A stretch of 64,000 bases of DNA. Source: Salminus brasiliensis (Eukaryota; Chordata; Actinopteri; Characiformes; Bryconidae). Positions within the stretch are counted from its first letter, which is position 1, and each line of letters starts with the position of its first letter. The DNA lies in contig NC_132893.1 in assembly GCF_030463535.1 (NCBI RefSeq), positions 20,878,027 through 20,942,026 of the forward strand, written 5' to 3'. A model generated the notes under the pieces. The model was not told where the DNA came from. It saw nothing but the letters and a program-made list of their open reading frames with translations, and searched no databases. Positions 1 through 12,525 of this stretch are shown piece after piece. Made by a program: the position numbers and the translations under genes.

Positions 1-419
1 ATACAATTACAGATTAAATATTCTTGTCAGACTAGATTAGATTTAATTTTTTTACAAAGTAAGAAAAAGAAGAAAGCAATAAGAAGATAGCAAAGTGCTA
101 AAGTTTCCTTAATAATTTAATTAAGCAATGGCATTTAACAGGAACATCAAAGGATAAGCTGATGTCTAGAAGACCAAGAAAACTGTTTCATAGAGAACTG
201 CTCAGTGGCTTACTAGAAAAAGGAGAATCAAAACCCCTGACTTAAAATCACATCATCATTTACTCACTTAGCTATTCACAGTAATTATTGGGTATATGCC
301 CAGTCATATTTACATATTATGCCGACACCTGTTTTGGAATGAACTCTGCCCATCAAATCAGCTCCACTGACCAGACTGCAGTCCATCTGCTTCTCTGCAT
401 ACATAGCTAGCCTCATTTA
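1..419. other. No gene seen
   Basis: A/T-rich DNA without a recognisable exon. The start of the adjoining repeat family may lie near 240-300. Confidence 0.5.
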
Positions 420-900
420 CCCTGTTCTTCAGTGGTCAGCATCAAACAGGATCACCACAGAGCAGGTCTTATTTGGGTGGTGTGTCATTTTCAGTACTGC
501 AGTGACAGTGACATGGTGACGAGTGTGTTAGTAATGCTGATAGGAGTGAATCAGACACAGCAGTGCTGCTGGAGTTTTTAAACACCTCAGTGTCACTGCT
601 GGACTGAGATTGTTCACCAACCAGAAATATCCAGCTAACACAGTGTCCTGTGGGCAGCGTCCTGTGATTAGTAATGAAGGACTAGAGGATGATGACACAA
701 ACTGTGGAGCAACAGATGAGCTTCTGTCTCTGACTTACAGCTATAAGGTGCATGCTGTGTTGAGAATCACCCACAACCCAAGTAATAGGTGCTCTGTGGT
801 CCTGTGGGCTCCTGACCATTTAGGATCTGGGTAAAAGGAGGCTAACAAAGTATGCAGAGAAACTACAAAGTGCTTCTAATATTTAGATATCACTGTGTGT
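420..900. mobile_element. Nonautonomous DNA-transposon-like interspersed repeat, fragment
   Basis: It contains the block CAGCAGTGCTGCTGGAGTTT, followed by TTTAAACACCTCAGTGTCAC, a wording I recognise from a very abundant interspersed repeat of otophysan fish genomes. The short ORF through 610-834 is a by-product of this repeat, not a gene. Only one half of the usual palindromic element seems present. Confidence 0.6.
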
Positions 901-2755
901 ATTTTAGTACCTGGGTGTCCGAACATCAGTATGTATGTGGTATTATAGTCATGGCACTCACACTGTGGTCAGGACGATTCATCTTACGCTATATTCAATG
1001 CATAATGCTTGCAAAGTAAACTGACTGGAGAATGATCAAACAGTTTATCATTGAATATCATATATATGAATAGCATTGATTCCGAACATGACGGTACGTG
1101 TGGTCGGAATAGGTAATAGGAAAAGAAAGATTTACTGTGTTGATAGTATTGTGCATCTAGTTCCAGGTAAGAAGGGTTTCCAAGCTGCTATAATGTAAAC
1201 AGTGTGAGTGTGCTCAGTGGTAATGAGCTGAATTATGATGTATTGTGCTCTGTATAACTTAGGGGAAGTCCCTGCTGTGATGCAGTTGCGATTTGTGCAA
1301 TCGCACTCGCAGAGCGTGGCCCTTCCTCTCAACTTCTCTGCCCTTAATTGGTAAAAGCTTAATGCTTCAGTGCTGTTTCTGCTAAGTCAGGATATGGCCT
1401 AGCGCATATACACACATACACACACTGCGCATCTCGTAATAATACAGCTCTAACTTTGGCACTTTTGTCTTTGACTTCACAGGGAGACTTGAATGAGATC
1501 AGGCACCAGCATGATGGTGGAGAAGAGTGATTAGCAATGCCTCTGATCACTAGCAACACAGGGCCATAGTGGGAACTATAGGGTGGTAGAAACAGCTGCA
1601 AATGTTCTATGTAGTTAATTATCACATTCATAGCACCCGTGTTTGATCAGCTGGCCCATAAATGTAGAGTAATGGTTGCTGGAATGTATAGCAGTTGAGT
1701 GACTCGGTTACTGTGTAAACCTCCAAGGCAGGTGTGTCGAGTCTGTGTTTACATCATCCCTTTAACATCATCCCTTTATCTCCCACGTCAATTATTAACC
1801 AAAAACAGCAATGAATGAGCCTGAACTACGTGGGTTCATTCATATCTCTCAGGCGGAAAGCGAGAGATGATATATGTTGTATTTATGGCTTGGTCTCTGG
1901 ATGAGTCACTGAGGATATACGTGCGTCATTAAGGCTTCACGATCACAGCCAGCCTGACCACAGAACAGACTGTAACATACATAAGCCTCGTTGCAGCAGA
2001 TCTTGCCCAGCGTTCGAGGGGAAATCATATGTGTTTGGAGATTGCGTAAATGCTCTCTATCCGAAGTTTGTGGTTTGCCAGGCTGTTTTTGACTTTTTGC
2101 TCCCCTTTTTGTGTTCTGGCTGACAAGAGGAAGTGATTGACGTGCACACACACACGCACACACATACACACACTGTTTTGCAACTGCAGTCTTTAACTCT
2201 GTTTATATATTAAAGGTCCAGAAGAGACTTGATAGGTCTTAAATGGCTCACTGTGATGCATGCCCCTCTGGTTGACCTTAAAATGTATACCTCTAATTAA
2301 GTGGAGCAACTCACTTCAAGAGCAGTGCTTACTCAAACCAATTTTACAGAAGTAAGCATGTTCCATTTTGTACCTTCGGAAATACTTGACTTCTCAACTT
2401 TGCACAGAGAGTTCTACGAATTCTGCAGGGATCCACAAGGGTGGGAATCAGTACTTAGTACTTTACGTTTCAATTAATCAAAGATGATTATAAAGTGATG
2501 GGATTATAAAGTGTTTTTTGGACCCAAAATTAGATTTGATAAACAGATCTAGAGCCTACCTGGAACCATTAGACACAAGGCAGTAGTACCCCATGGACAG
2601 TGCACAAGCCCATCGCAGGATGATAGAAAAATCAAAAAAGAACTCAATCATTCTTTCTTCTGAAATCAAAGATATTAAAAAAGGGTTTGTCCTGCTTTTG
2701 TTGGTAATTGTGTATACTGTCCAGGGAAGCTTTGTACTAGATTTTGGCACATTGT
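901..2755. other. No gene seen; mostly unique DNA with a short (CA)n
   Basis: No convincing splice-flanked coding segment on either strand. A CA-rich tract lies at about 2143-2172 and a smaller one near 1408-1425. Confidence 0.5.
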
Positions 2756-2759
2756 TGTG

Positions 2760-3400
2760 AGGACATGACAAGAGGGTTAGTGAGGTCAGGATGTTGGATG
2801 ATCACCACCCCACCACACCCCCAATTGCAGAAATCATCCCAAAATTATTGGGTGGGAGCATCGTCATTCCAGAGAACACTGTTCCAATGCTCCACAGCTC
2901 AATGTTGGGGGGCTTTAAACCCCTCTAACCTATGCCTGGCAATAGACATGCGGCCAATAGGTTATTTTTTGTCTGCTGCAGAGAGTCATATTGTATTGGC
3001 AATACTTTAGTTTGCACTAATAACTTACTACCTCACTGGACTCTATTTATTACACATTGCACAATTTGCACACTACCGGCAATTATTTATTATTCTGTCT
3101 GTCCTGCGTTGTGTTGTCTGTTCGCACTTGTTTGTTTGTGTTGCACTTGTGTTTTGTATGCACTGTCTATGTTGCACCGAGGAACGTTGTTTCGTTTCAC
3201 TGTGTACTCTGTATGTAGTTGAAATGACAATAAAACCCACTTGACTCGACTTGACTTGACTTCTCTACCGGGACTAGACAAGCTATGTGTCTAGTGTGTG
3301 TGCGCGCATTTGCACATTTGTTTCAGCAATGGGGGCAACTTAAAGATGCAAAGAATGCATTCATTAAAAGTGATGTCCACAAATATTTGGACATATAGCG
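2760..3400 (-). mobile_element. Short TIR-type DNA element (family A), interrupted by a LINE tail
   Basis: Reading the minus strand, the ends match other copies in this window (32.4, 37.4, 38.4 and 61.5 kb). Typical pieces are TCCAGAGAACACTG near 2870 and GGGACTAGACAA near 3270. The outer end has TGTCCACAAATATTTGGACA. The copy is cleanly split at about 3007-3261 by foreign DNA. Nonautonomous; no transposase is seen. Confidence 0.7.
3007..3261 (+). mobile_element. LINE 3' tail (L2/CR1-like), inserted in family A element
   Basis: The segment ends GTTGAAATGACAATAAAACC followed by tandem TTGAC units (CTTGACTCGACTTGACTTGACTT). This is the microsatellite-like 3' end typical of 5'-truncated fish LINEs. 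The TGTTTCGTTTCACTGTGTAC block upstream is a known part of such tails. No reverse-transcriptase coding sequence remains. Confidence 0.75.
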
Positions 3401-3713
3401 TATTTACCTTCATAAATATGTTCATCCACAAACTTATGTCTTAGTCTTGATTGTGGCATTTTGGTTTGGTCAGTGTTTCAAAAGAAAATCCCAGAGCAAC
3501 TATGTTTATACACTCATAGGATTATTAATTATAATAATCAATAATCATTTATAGATCATTTCTTATACAGGTAGTATCAAGTTCAGTTTGTTTAATGCTC
3601 AGTAATAATAGAAATATACTGTAAAACTATCAACCATAACATTAGCACGTCTACAGAGTCATCTGTCAATGGGTGGGAAAAATTAGTTTTTGGATCTGAG
3701 CCACTTTGACCCT

Positions 3714-4067
3714 GTTTACACATAGTCACTTCATGCATCTGGAGTATAAGGCTAAGCTACATAAAAATGCGAGTGTAAAAACACCCAAGACCCATTTAAA
3801 CCAGATACAAATCCTCAAACCACTTCAGGACTAGGTCTGAGACCCATTTGAGCCACATGTCTCTCAAAGACGCAATTAACTATTTAAACCCTTCCCAGTA
3901 CAACTGAAACACCAGACAAAAAGCAAATGTGCATATTCCGTCCAACACAGTAATCAAATTTCAGTCTAACCAGAGACGCATTTAATCACCAAGTGTAAAT
4001 GCATGTGGCCAAAGTCTTATCAAGATACATTCCAGATGCGAGCCACATGAAGTGACCAGGTGTAAAC
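3714..4067. repeat. MITE with 22-bp terminal inverted repeats
   Basis: The left end 3714-3735 and right end 4046-4067 are inverted copies matching at 20 of 22 positions. They share GTTTACAC and GTCACTTCATG. The 354-bp element has no coding capacity. The TIR core is shared with the element at 48.2 kb. Confidence 0.75.
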
Positions 4068-4136
4068 GAGATATTTGACAAAGGGCCAAATTGTGATGTC
4101 TAGACACAAGTAGCAAATCTCCAAAACAGGTGTTGT

Positions 4137-4383
4137 GGGGTGTTCCCTGGGGAGGTCAGTGGTGGTGAGCTTGCCACAGGGTCTTGATACACCTAGGGTT
4201 AATTGATGTATGGAGGCCCCACCTCACAACTTACAGGACTTAAAGGACCAGCTGCTAATGTCTTGTGACAGATACCACAGGACACCTTCAGAGGTCATTG
4301 AGTCCATGCCTCAACTAGTAGGATCTGTTGTGGTAGCACAAGGAGCACCTATCTACTATTAGGCAGGTGATATTAATGTTTTT
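4137..4383 (-). repeat. Interspersed repeat family B, copy 1
   Basis: It contains GGCCCCACCTCACAACTTAC and ends with the inverse of the AACATTAAAACCACCTGCC-type end seen at 40.1 and 40.9 kb. It is a widespread fish repeat of unclear class, probably a nonautonomous DNA transposon. Confidence 0.65.
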
Positions 4384-5070
4384 GCTAGTTGGTCTCCAAT
4401 ATCCATTTGTGCAGGGCTTGCTTTTTGAAGACCAAGTGACTAGCTAATGTCTTACCGTTTAGAGCTTACAGACATCTTTAGTGATGGTCATAATGACTTT
4501 CTCCAGTAGTCTGAGGTTACTGTGTGCAGCCATCATTGCATGGCCAAAGAAATCAAATTTAGGTCGTTAGATATGATGTTTACGTTATTGTAGGTCGGTG
4601 GCCTTTACATTGGTTGTCATGAAGGTGTTTGATTGACTCATCTGCACAATTCTGACTAGCATTCAACAGCACATAAATCAGTTCACTTTATAGGACCAGT
4701 AGGTATGTGGAGAATGCAGTCCAGATGGTTGCAGAACCTGATAGTCAAAGAACATATGTCTCGTTTAATGTACAGATGGCAGTGTAGCCTTGGCAGTTCA
4801 TCCTCAAATGGTATAACAGGAGTGCAAGAACCTTCCTAAGCTATTGCGACTCAATAGAGGAGCACCCCAAGGCTGGTGTTTGTCATCACTGTTGTACACT
4901 TCATCTACTGAAGATACATTGGTTCTGTTGCAGAATCGGTTAAGGTAACTACGTTTGAGAACATTTCAAATACAGTAGAGTCTATATTGGTATGGTTTAG
5001 TGTAGGTTGAGTGTCTCTGCCCTAATTTGTTGGACTGGACTGCCAGAGGTGGAAGGTAACGAACCTATAT
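4384..5070. other. No gene seen
   Basis: Unique-looking A/T-rich DNA, with no exon or recognised repeat. Confidence 0.45.
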
Positions 5071-5400
5071 ACCCTGCTGGAAAACAAACAGCCTGCCTTA
5101 CTTAAACTGGTTAAGCTGGTTGACCAGTTTAGCTCTTAAGCAGCGTAGGGTATGTTTGAGTTTGATTCTTTAGCTGGTCTGCCAGCATGAGCAACCTTAA
5201 CCAGCTTGTCAGCAAAGGTGGTTGACCAGTGTAATCAGCATGACAAAGCTGGCCAGCAGGGCGACTAGTATGACCAAGATGGCATTACTGCCATGATAAC
5301 ACTGATACCCCAATGTGACAGGCTTGACAAAACCAGGTTAACCAACTTGGTCAAGTTTGTCAGGTTGGTCATTCTGATAGACCAGCTAGTCTGTTGAACT
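5071..5400. repeat. Degenerate tandem repeat of ACCAGCTT/CTGGTTGACCAG units
   Basis: About 330 bp is built from short, partly palindromic words such as GGTTAAGCTGGTTGACCAG, CCAGCATGA and ACCAGCTTG in both orientations. Similar arrays are common fish repeats. There is no coding capacity. Confidence 0.65.
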
Positions 5401-7555
5401 TGAATGAAAACATATACTGTTCTAATCAAGAGCTAATATGGTATGGTATATCCTAGGTCTTACCAGCACGGGGTATGTTTTGATCTGGATGCCCAGCTTT
5501 TAAACAACCTTGACCTCAACAAAGACCAAAGAACAGCTACTGCGGGAGCTACTACAAACTGCTCATTTACTCACTGTGAAACCAAAAAAAACAGACTAAA
5601 TGTAAACTTGCAGTGCTTAGATGAATCCGCTCTGAATTGAGAATGCACCACAATTACACCAATTCAAATTACAAAGAGGTCTTTAAGTCCCCAAATCCTC
5701 AAACCTTCCAGACTATCGTTTAAACAGTACAGCTAACGGTGTTTTCATGCCCCTAACTTCATGTAGCCCAAATTACTGTTGTTATCTGTGATGTTAAGTA
5801 AAAGTGTCAGAGGTGTGTATCAGCGACTGCTCTGTCAGATTCACCAAGGAGCTAAATCAATAATTTATCAATATTTATTGTGCGTTTTTTCTAACTTTAT
5901 ACTCAATATAGTCAAAAACACCTATTCAAAGTAAGAGAGTAACTGCAATGCCAAAAGGGAGAAAGAAATGCTGAAATTTTCCTAAGACAGGAACTTGACT
6001 ATTAGTGCTCACATACTAATATGTTCTGGATATCAGCGCTGAGAACCATACAATACCATCTGTTACTTGAATGTGCTAATGACTAGTTTTAGTTTTTGCT
6101 TTGAATTTGAAAATTAGATATAAATGAATTTGACAAATGAATTTGACTTTTTTTTACTTTATGTACATTTAGGAGTGTGTACTTTTAGACTTTTACTTGA
6201 GTAAAACATGGAAACCATACTTTATATTTTAAACTAGAGTATTTGTACTTTTACTTAAGTGAGGCACTTGGGTACCTCTATCAACATCACATTGTTATAA
6301 AGAACCATTTTTTAGTACTTTTTTGTTTTTGCTTAGAATGTAGGAAAAATAGTTGAGTAAAATTGTACTCAAATGGAATCAATCTTTCCATTTTATTTTA
6401 CAGTTGGCAGTGTTATATATTTTAATAAGAAATTTCATACTATAGACCAAATCAATCTTAAAGAAAACAGGAACTAACTTTCTAAACCTTGGCTTGCTTA
6501 AAATAGCCACACATATTGTGACTGTTCATCCATTGAAATTCTCACTTGCCCAGCATCAAACTTCATCCGTCTCCAGGAAATTCGCACTCAGCCCTTTGAA
6601 ACGGGGCCCTAATAGGAACCCACTGTTATCTGAGAGTACCAGGTATTTAAACGGCATCCTCAACAGCTTGTTACCTGTTTACCTGTCTACTAGGAGCGAT
6701 ATGCCTCCTCCCCTGCCAGAGTAAGGCGGGCACTCTTACGGTAAATGGAGGCTGGGCGGAACGCTTCCAGAGAAAAGGGTTGTTTGGCGTAGTTAAACAT
6801 TTGCTCTTTTGTCTCGCTTTTTATTTTGCAGCTCAGCCTTGAGGACAGCTGGAGCGCTGCCACCCTAAACAAACACAGCAATCTGCTTTGATCAGATGTG
6901 CGATATTAACCCTCCCACAAGTTAGCGCCTGCGTGGGCTGTTTGTGTGGGGGCGGCAGCCCGTAGCAGCTCTGAATACCTCAGAGAGGCTGGGCCTGGGC
7001 CTCCAGCTCAAACTGGTACAGTTCAGGCTTTGTTTTCACACGTACTGTAGCCTAACGTTTACGCTCTCCCATGGGTCACCGTGGAGGTTTTTTCACGTTT
7101 CTTTGGGCTGTAGACGAAGGGCATTTCTGTGCTCTTGCGAAAGATTAGACAAAGTTAAGTCATTGGTCTTAAATAAACTCCAGCGGTATTGGATTTACGC
7201 CTACGGTTTAATTCGATTCAGTCGATGTCTGTGGGAGTTCGTTCCATACGTGGCAACCTTATACTCTCTGAATAAAAACAGAGGTTTTTCAAAAAACAAG
7301 GGGTCTCGGGGTCCTCCCCCAGAAAAATTTGCATTTCAGGGATTGATTCCTGCATTCTTCTTACTTTTGGGTATGAACATTTCTAAATAAGGCATAATAA
7401 CTGCAAAAGCATTTGAACATAAAGAGTTTCCCAGACCCACAATAAGCCTAAGACTAGTTTAAAAAACAGCATTGGCATTACAGTTTGCCCAAAACTTCAC
7501 CATTAGCTCACTATCTTCTTGTAGCATGTTGAAATTACATTGTTTAAACAAGTGA
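5401..7555. other. No supported gene; includes a somewhat GC-richer stretch at 6.5-7.3 kb
   Basis: The longest open frame (6944-7390, plus, 148 codons) has no recognisable domain, biased codon pattern or splice context. Its length is within chance expectation for a window this size. The rest shows nothing. Confidence 0.45.
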
Positions 7556-7559
7556 AAAT

Positions 7560-8460
7560 TAAGCAAAGAAATTCAAGCTCCTCAGATGTTTAGGTTAGGG
7601 GACTGTGAGGGCCATTGCAGAACCTTCAGGGTCAGGATTTCCAGCTGTTTTTCACATAATGGGATGTTTTTCATCAAAATTTACTGGTATTAATTGAATC
7701 CATTCCTCCAATCCTTCTCTAGCAGTGAAATGCTCTTTATGCCACTGGCTGCAACACAAGCCCAAAGCTCAACAGTTGGCTAGGTGTTCTTTACATGAAA
7801 TACTGCACTCTTTTCCTCTAAACATACTACTACTACTTACAACCATAATGTTCTATTTTAACATCATCAGGGGTTTTCTTTGAAAACCCCTGCCACAGTT
7901 GTTTTGTGATAATGATGCAGAAGGTTTTTCTCTAATGATCTGTCCATGAAGGTCATATTTGTGCATTGTTGCTGCATAGTTGAACAGCATGCTCTAACTA
8001 CAGAGCTTGCTAAATCTTCTTGAAGGTCTTTTGCAGTCCTAGCAATCCTGAGAGGTTGGTTCTCCAGACCCAATCTTGACCTCCAAGTTCTCCTACTTTG
8101 TGGGCATCAATTCTGTTCATTTTCACAGTACTCTGCAGCTGCTTAAAGGAGTCCATGCTTGTGAATGGTTGGGTTTGAGGACTCAGAGGCTTTAAAACCT
8201 TTTAAATTGGCATCACCTGGCCTTTCCTAATGATGATTATGAACGAGTTATAGCCCTAACAAGCTAATTAAGGTCTGGGACCTTCATAAAAGTTATTGGA
8301 GAGCTCAGATCTATTAGAATGCCCAAACTTAAAATTGCTTCTCTCTCTTTTTTGTCTCTTATTGTATGCCTTTTTTAAAAAAAAAAATCACTTAGCTATT
8401 CACTGTAATAGAACTTTTGACCTGGGTGCCCATACTTTCGCACACTACTGTACGTATACT
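7560..8460 (-). mobile_element. Tc1/mariner-like transposon relic with decayed transposase
   Basis: On the minus strand the remains of a transposase are readable. One open stretch at 8073-7867 covers the N-terminal to middle part. Further on, near 7620-7570, WPSQSPNLN corresponds to the WPSQSPDLNP motif of Tc1 transposases but is followed by a stop codon. The right end near 8430-8450 resembles a Tc1-type terminus (GGGTGCCCATACTTTCGCAC). Stops and frameshifts make it inactive. Confidence 0.7.
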
Positions 8461-10165
8461 ACTGCCTCCTGTGGTTACTGGACCTGCTGTGGAATCACTA
8501 CAGCTGTGCTCCAAGCTCTTGTGGCTCTGTTTTAGCATCTTCATGAAATGCTGGACCGGTTTCCATGACAGCTGGACGTCATAGGCCAGGTTAATGGCAA
8601 TGCTTGATCGCATTAAAGAATGCTGCCATGACATGGTTGTTTTATTTTCTCTTTCGATTCAGAAAAATCAGGTTTCTGCTTGTCCGCCCCCTCAGGGCAT
8701 CACAAAACGCTCGATTCCTCTCCTAGTTCCTGGTCTTTTTCAACAGAATTACCACCAGCATTTAGCTAATATTCACCTTCATAAAAGAAGTCACAACAAT
8801 GATTTAAGGCCTGTGAAGAAGTGCAGCTTCTTCAGGCAACGTCTCTCCAGCATGTGATGTTATCTCAAGTAGCCTGTAATATGTGCAGGTGTGGGCTTGC
8901 AAGAGGCGATGTCTTTTTGAAATTAAACCATGAGGGAAGATGAACTAAAGTGATTAGCAATGGAAAGAATGAAGTATTGGCATGTTTTCCTTGTCATTTT
9001 AGATAATCTTACCCAAACATAAACATGCTATTTTTGTTTCTTATTATTCAGTTAGATGGTGCCGTCCTTTTTGCTTTGTACCTGGCGCAAAAAGACATTG
9101 GCTACCGTTTTTTTAATGGTTCTCAGACTGGACATATACTCTTAAACGTAAAGGTTTCAAATGGTTGTTTGTGAGCCAATGACTGTAGAAAGCATGGACA
9201 GCGCAACGTCTCTCAAAAGTGAAGCCACCACAGGTCTAGTGCCTTTGCTGGCTCTACCCATCCCCATATGTTTTAATGACAAAACAGCCCATTTTCCACT
9301 TTCTCATTTTTCTCCTCTAAAATGGCTTTCAATCTCCAGAGTCTAATTCCAACAGTTAGTTGTCCCTATGCTAATACAGGGACATTTCTTTATTATCCCC
9401 CAGATACCAAACCTTATTTATAAGAAGGAATGGTTACACGCAGGAATGAAGTGATTGACAGCCTTGGCTGGAATAGACCCTACCTGTGTGAATTTACATG
9501 AGCTGCACTTACATTTACCGGACAAACTGGGTATACAGTGTCTGCTGTAAAGTTAACACACTTGGCCTGGGAAAAGGGGGCAGGTCCACCAAATGAGTAT
9601 ATGAGTTTGGCCCTGCCTCTGGTCTCTATGGCAGAGACATTGGTTGACATTTGACAACTTGGCAAACAATTACGCCTTGTTTTCTATAAAATGGAAGGAA
9701 GTGGAACCACGGCTTTCATGTTTGCTACATTCATGATTTGAGCGATGCCATAATAGAACCAGGTTTGTAATAGATGTGTGAGTGTGAAGAATCAAAGGGT
9801 CTGAATAGCCACCATCTGATGTACCAACAAGGCTATGCCACCAATCAAAAATACATTTGAAACATCTTTATTTTTAAGAGTATGCAGTTCTTGGAGGCCA
9901 TTTAACCTTAGAAAATGCTAGGAATAACAAAAGTGTTGAATCACATAGCACCCCAATTAGCCGTACTTTATGATTGTAACGTATGCGTTAATCCCACCAG
10001 TAGACATGACTTTGCTTTAAATACACTATCCTGAGATGATATGACTCTAATATGACTGACTGCATAGTCAGAGATCAGCATGTACTTTCCCATGTGGTTT
10101 TGATTTGCATTGCATTTTTGAAACTTTTTTTCTTCATAGATGTTTTATTAGGCCTCCCTAGGCAC
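8461..10165. other. No gene seen
   Basis: Unique-looking DNA, with no recognised exon, repeat array or TE. Confidence 0.45.
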
Positions 10166-10166
10166 A

Positions 10167-10167
<1 letters not shown>

Positions 10168-10197
<30 letters not shown>

Positions 10198-10212
10198 TGT
10201 GTGTGTGTGTGT
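10168..10212. repeat. (GT)n microsatellite
   Basis: TG repeats with one interruption (TGTGTATGTG). Confidence 0.95.
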
Positions 10213-10639
10213 ATGGTCATGTGTGTGAAAGACGCTGACTCTGTCTGGCTACATTCCAGCTCTGCATATTCTCCAGCTTACTCAGGAGGAGGAGCCGCTG
10301 TAGTGACGCGGGTAGCAGCGCCGCTGGCTGACTTGCAGGTAACAGCTTGCAGACGGAGTGCAAAGCGGCCAAACGTAGTACATGTACTGCAGGCCAAAGC
10401 ATGGAATTTACACAATACCACAGTACTGTGAAAATCCCCGTGTGACTTACTGGAATGATTGGTGCTTTGTTCAGTAGGCACTGAGTAGATCAAATGGGTT
10501 TCTGGAGACATTCCATGGCCCTGCTCTTGACCTTTTTCTCATTAGAGCTTGTTTTGTGAAATCATTTTTAATGATATTATTTATTAGATATTTATTAGAC
10601 ATTTTAATAGTTGGTTATTAGCTATTTATTTGACATGTT

Positions 10640-11285
10640 ACACTGATTGTACAGTACTTAGGTATCTTAGCACCTGGCTGTACCTTAACTTTAATAGATT
10701 CTAAGATATTGAGGTATGTTAAATTTGGCCTTTGCATGATTTGGATTTCAATATCTCTTAAATCTGGCTTTTGCAGTGTTTGATGTTTGATTTACTTTCA
10801 CTTTGGCATTATACTGTGCTTTACAGTACACTCTAAGCAAAAATGATTTTACATAGTATCAAAAAATTATTTTATTTGACTTGTAACAATAGTGGTATTC
10901 TTTTTGGTACTGTATACAACCATGTTTAAAAGGTTATTTAAAGAATCATTAATTTAAGTATTTATAGCTTATAGCTTATAAAAGCTTATAAAATACCAAT
11001 ATACCAGATAGTAAACCAGGCATTGATGCATTTAAATGGTTATTTTAGTTTCCAAGTTTTTATATAAATCCATTGCCTTTGATAAATAACCTTGCTTAAC
11101 CTTGTACCTGTAAACTCTAGATTTTACAGTGCCTGAAGTACTGTCATAATTTTACAATGTCCAAGATATTAATATACCTTAACTCTGTTTTTTGTGGCTA
11201 AGGTGTTGGTGTATATTAGTATGTATTTCATTAGTGCCCAAGGTGTTTTTTGTACCTTACCGTTAGCATTTACAGTGTCTAAGGC
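10640..11285. repeat. Degenerate ~40-bp tandem repeat, left block
   Basis: Words such as TTTTACAGTG, CTAAGGT and TACCTTA recur. Phase marks at about 11125, 11154, 11192, 11232 and 11272 are spaced about 29, 38, 40 and 40 bp apart. The part before 11.1 kb is more decayed. The same unit continues at 12.21-12.52 kb. Confidence 0.65.
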
Positions 11286-11816
11286 AAGAGCGTAGGTTTG
11301 ATTTTGACCTTGGTGGGGACATAAAAGCGGTCCACAGGGGGCCCCCTGGAAGGTGAGGCTTTTTTTTGTATTTGTGGTAGACTTCTGACCTCAATTTTAG
11401 ATCTAAGTAAATAAACAAACAAACAAACAAACAAACAAATAATCCATAGATATTGTAGCCAAAACACTCATACATCATCTCTCCCTGTCACCTGATAAAA
11501 TAAAGCATTGATGCATGCCATATGAACAGTGAGACAGCATGTGCTTTTTCAAAGCCTTCACTTCAAACACACATTGATGAATCATTGTACATCAGCAGCC
11601 TAACATCTGTCACAATACTACATCTCACTACCAACACATCACCAAGTCATTATTCGGCTTTACCTCGAACTGGTTATTATTATTTCTATTATTGTTGAAG
11701 TCATTATTTGACTAACACTTTGACTTGTTGTAAAGTAGCTCCTTATGTCCATCTTTCTTTTGATGGCTGCCATCCTGACTGAGCATATCACCAAATTAGG
11801 CTAACTGCCAGACACA

Positions 11817-11847
<31 letters not shown>

Positions 11848-12205
11848 TGTTTAGAATTGCCACCAGTTCTGTAAAATAGTATACGGAATTGTTCCTCATT
11901 TAATAATAAAATACACTGTCCCTTACTGAATTAGTACTAGCCATCATTACAGCTGTGGGATGGTGTCGCTCACTCAGACTATGAGCACATCTAGTTGACA
12001 GAGCTTTGGCATTTCTTAGAACCATAGCTTCTCATGCGTTAGCAAGAAACGTAAAAGCCAGTCATGTTAGCGATGCGGGTAAAGGGAGGCTGGACTCCTA
12101 GCAGAAAACTAAATCTGTCGTATCGCTGCATTTTCATTTTTCATCAAAGTATTGCTAGGGAGAATTCAGTAGCCACTGGATATTGGTAGGGTCATTTATA
12201 TGCTC
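11286..12205. other. Unrelated DNA between two blocks of the ~40-bp array
   Basis: About 920 bp without the repeat unit. It carries a (CAAA)n-like tract at about 11412-11440 and a (CA)n at about 11815-11845. It may be an insertion into the array. No terminal repeats were recognised. Confidence 0.45.
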
Positions 12206-12525
12206 TTGATCTACCTTAAATGTAGATTTTACAGTGTTTGAAGTATTGAAATACTTTACCTTTGATTTTCTTTTATTTACAGTCTACAAGGTATTCATGT
12301 ACCTTAACCATGGCTTTTATACTGGCTGTGATATTGATGTACCTCAGCTGTTTTTTTTCATAGTGTCGAGGCTAATGAGGTACTTAAACTTTTGTCTTTT
12401 ACAATGGATGAGGTGTTGATGTATCTTAAGTTTGTGTTTTACAATGGCTGATGTGTTTAAGTACATTAGCTTGGGCTTTTACAGTGCCTAAGCTATTGAT
12501 GAGTCTTACTTTTGGCTTTGGGTAA
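12206..12525. repeat. Degenerate ~40-bp tandem repeat, right block
   Basis: Seven units with phase marks (ACAGTG/ACAATGG) at about 12231, 12279, 12320, 12360, 12401, 12441 and 12481. Spacings are 48, 41, 40, 41, 40 and 40 bp. Each unit carries a TACCTTA-like word. Confidence 0.8.

Noticed and set aside
6944-7390. 148-codon plus-strand open frame
   Set aside because: No recognisable domain, no splice context and a length near chance expectation for 128 kb of six-frame codons.
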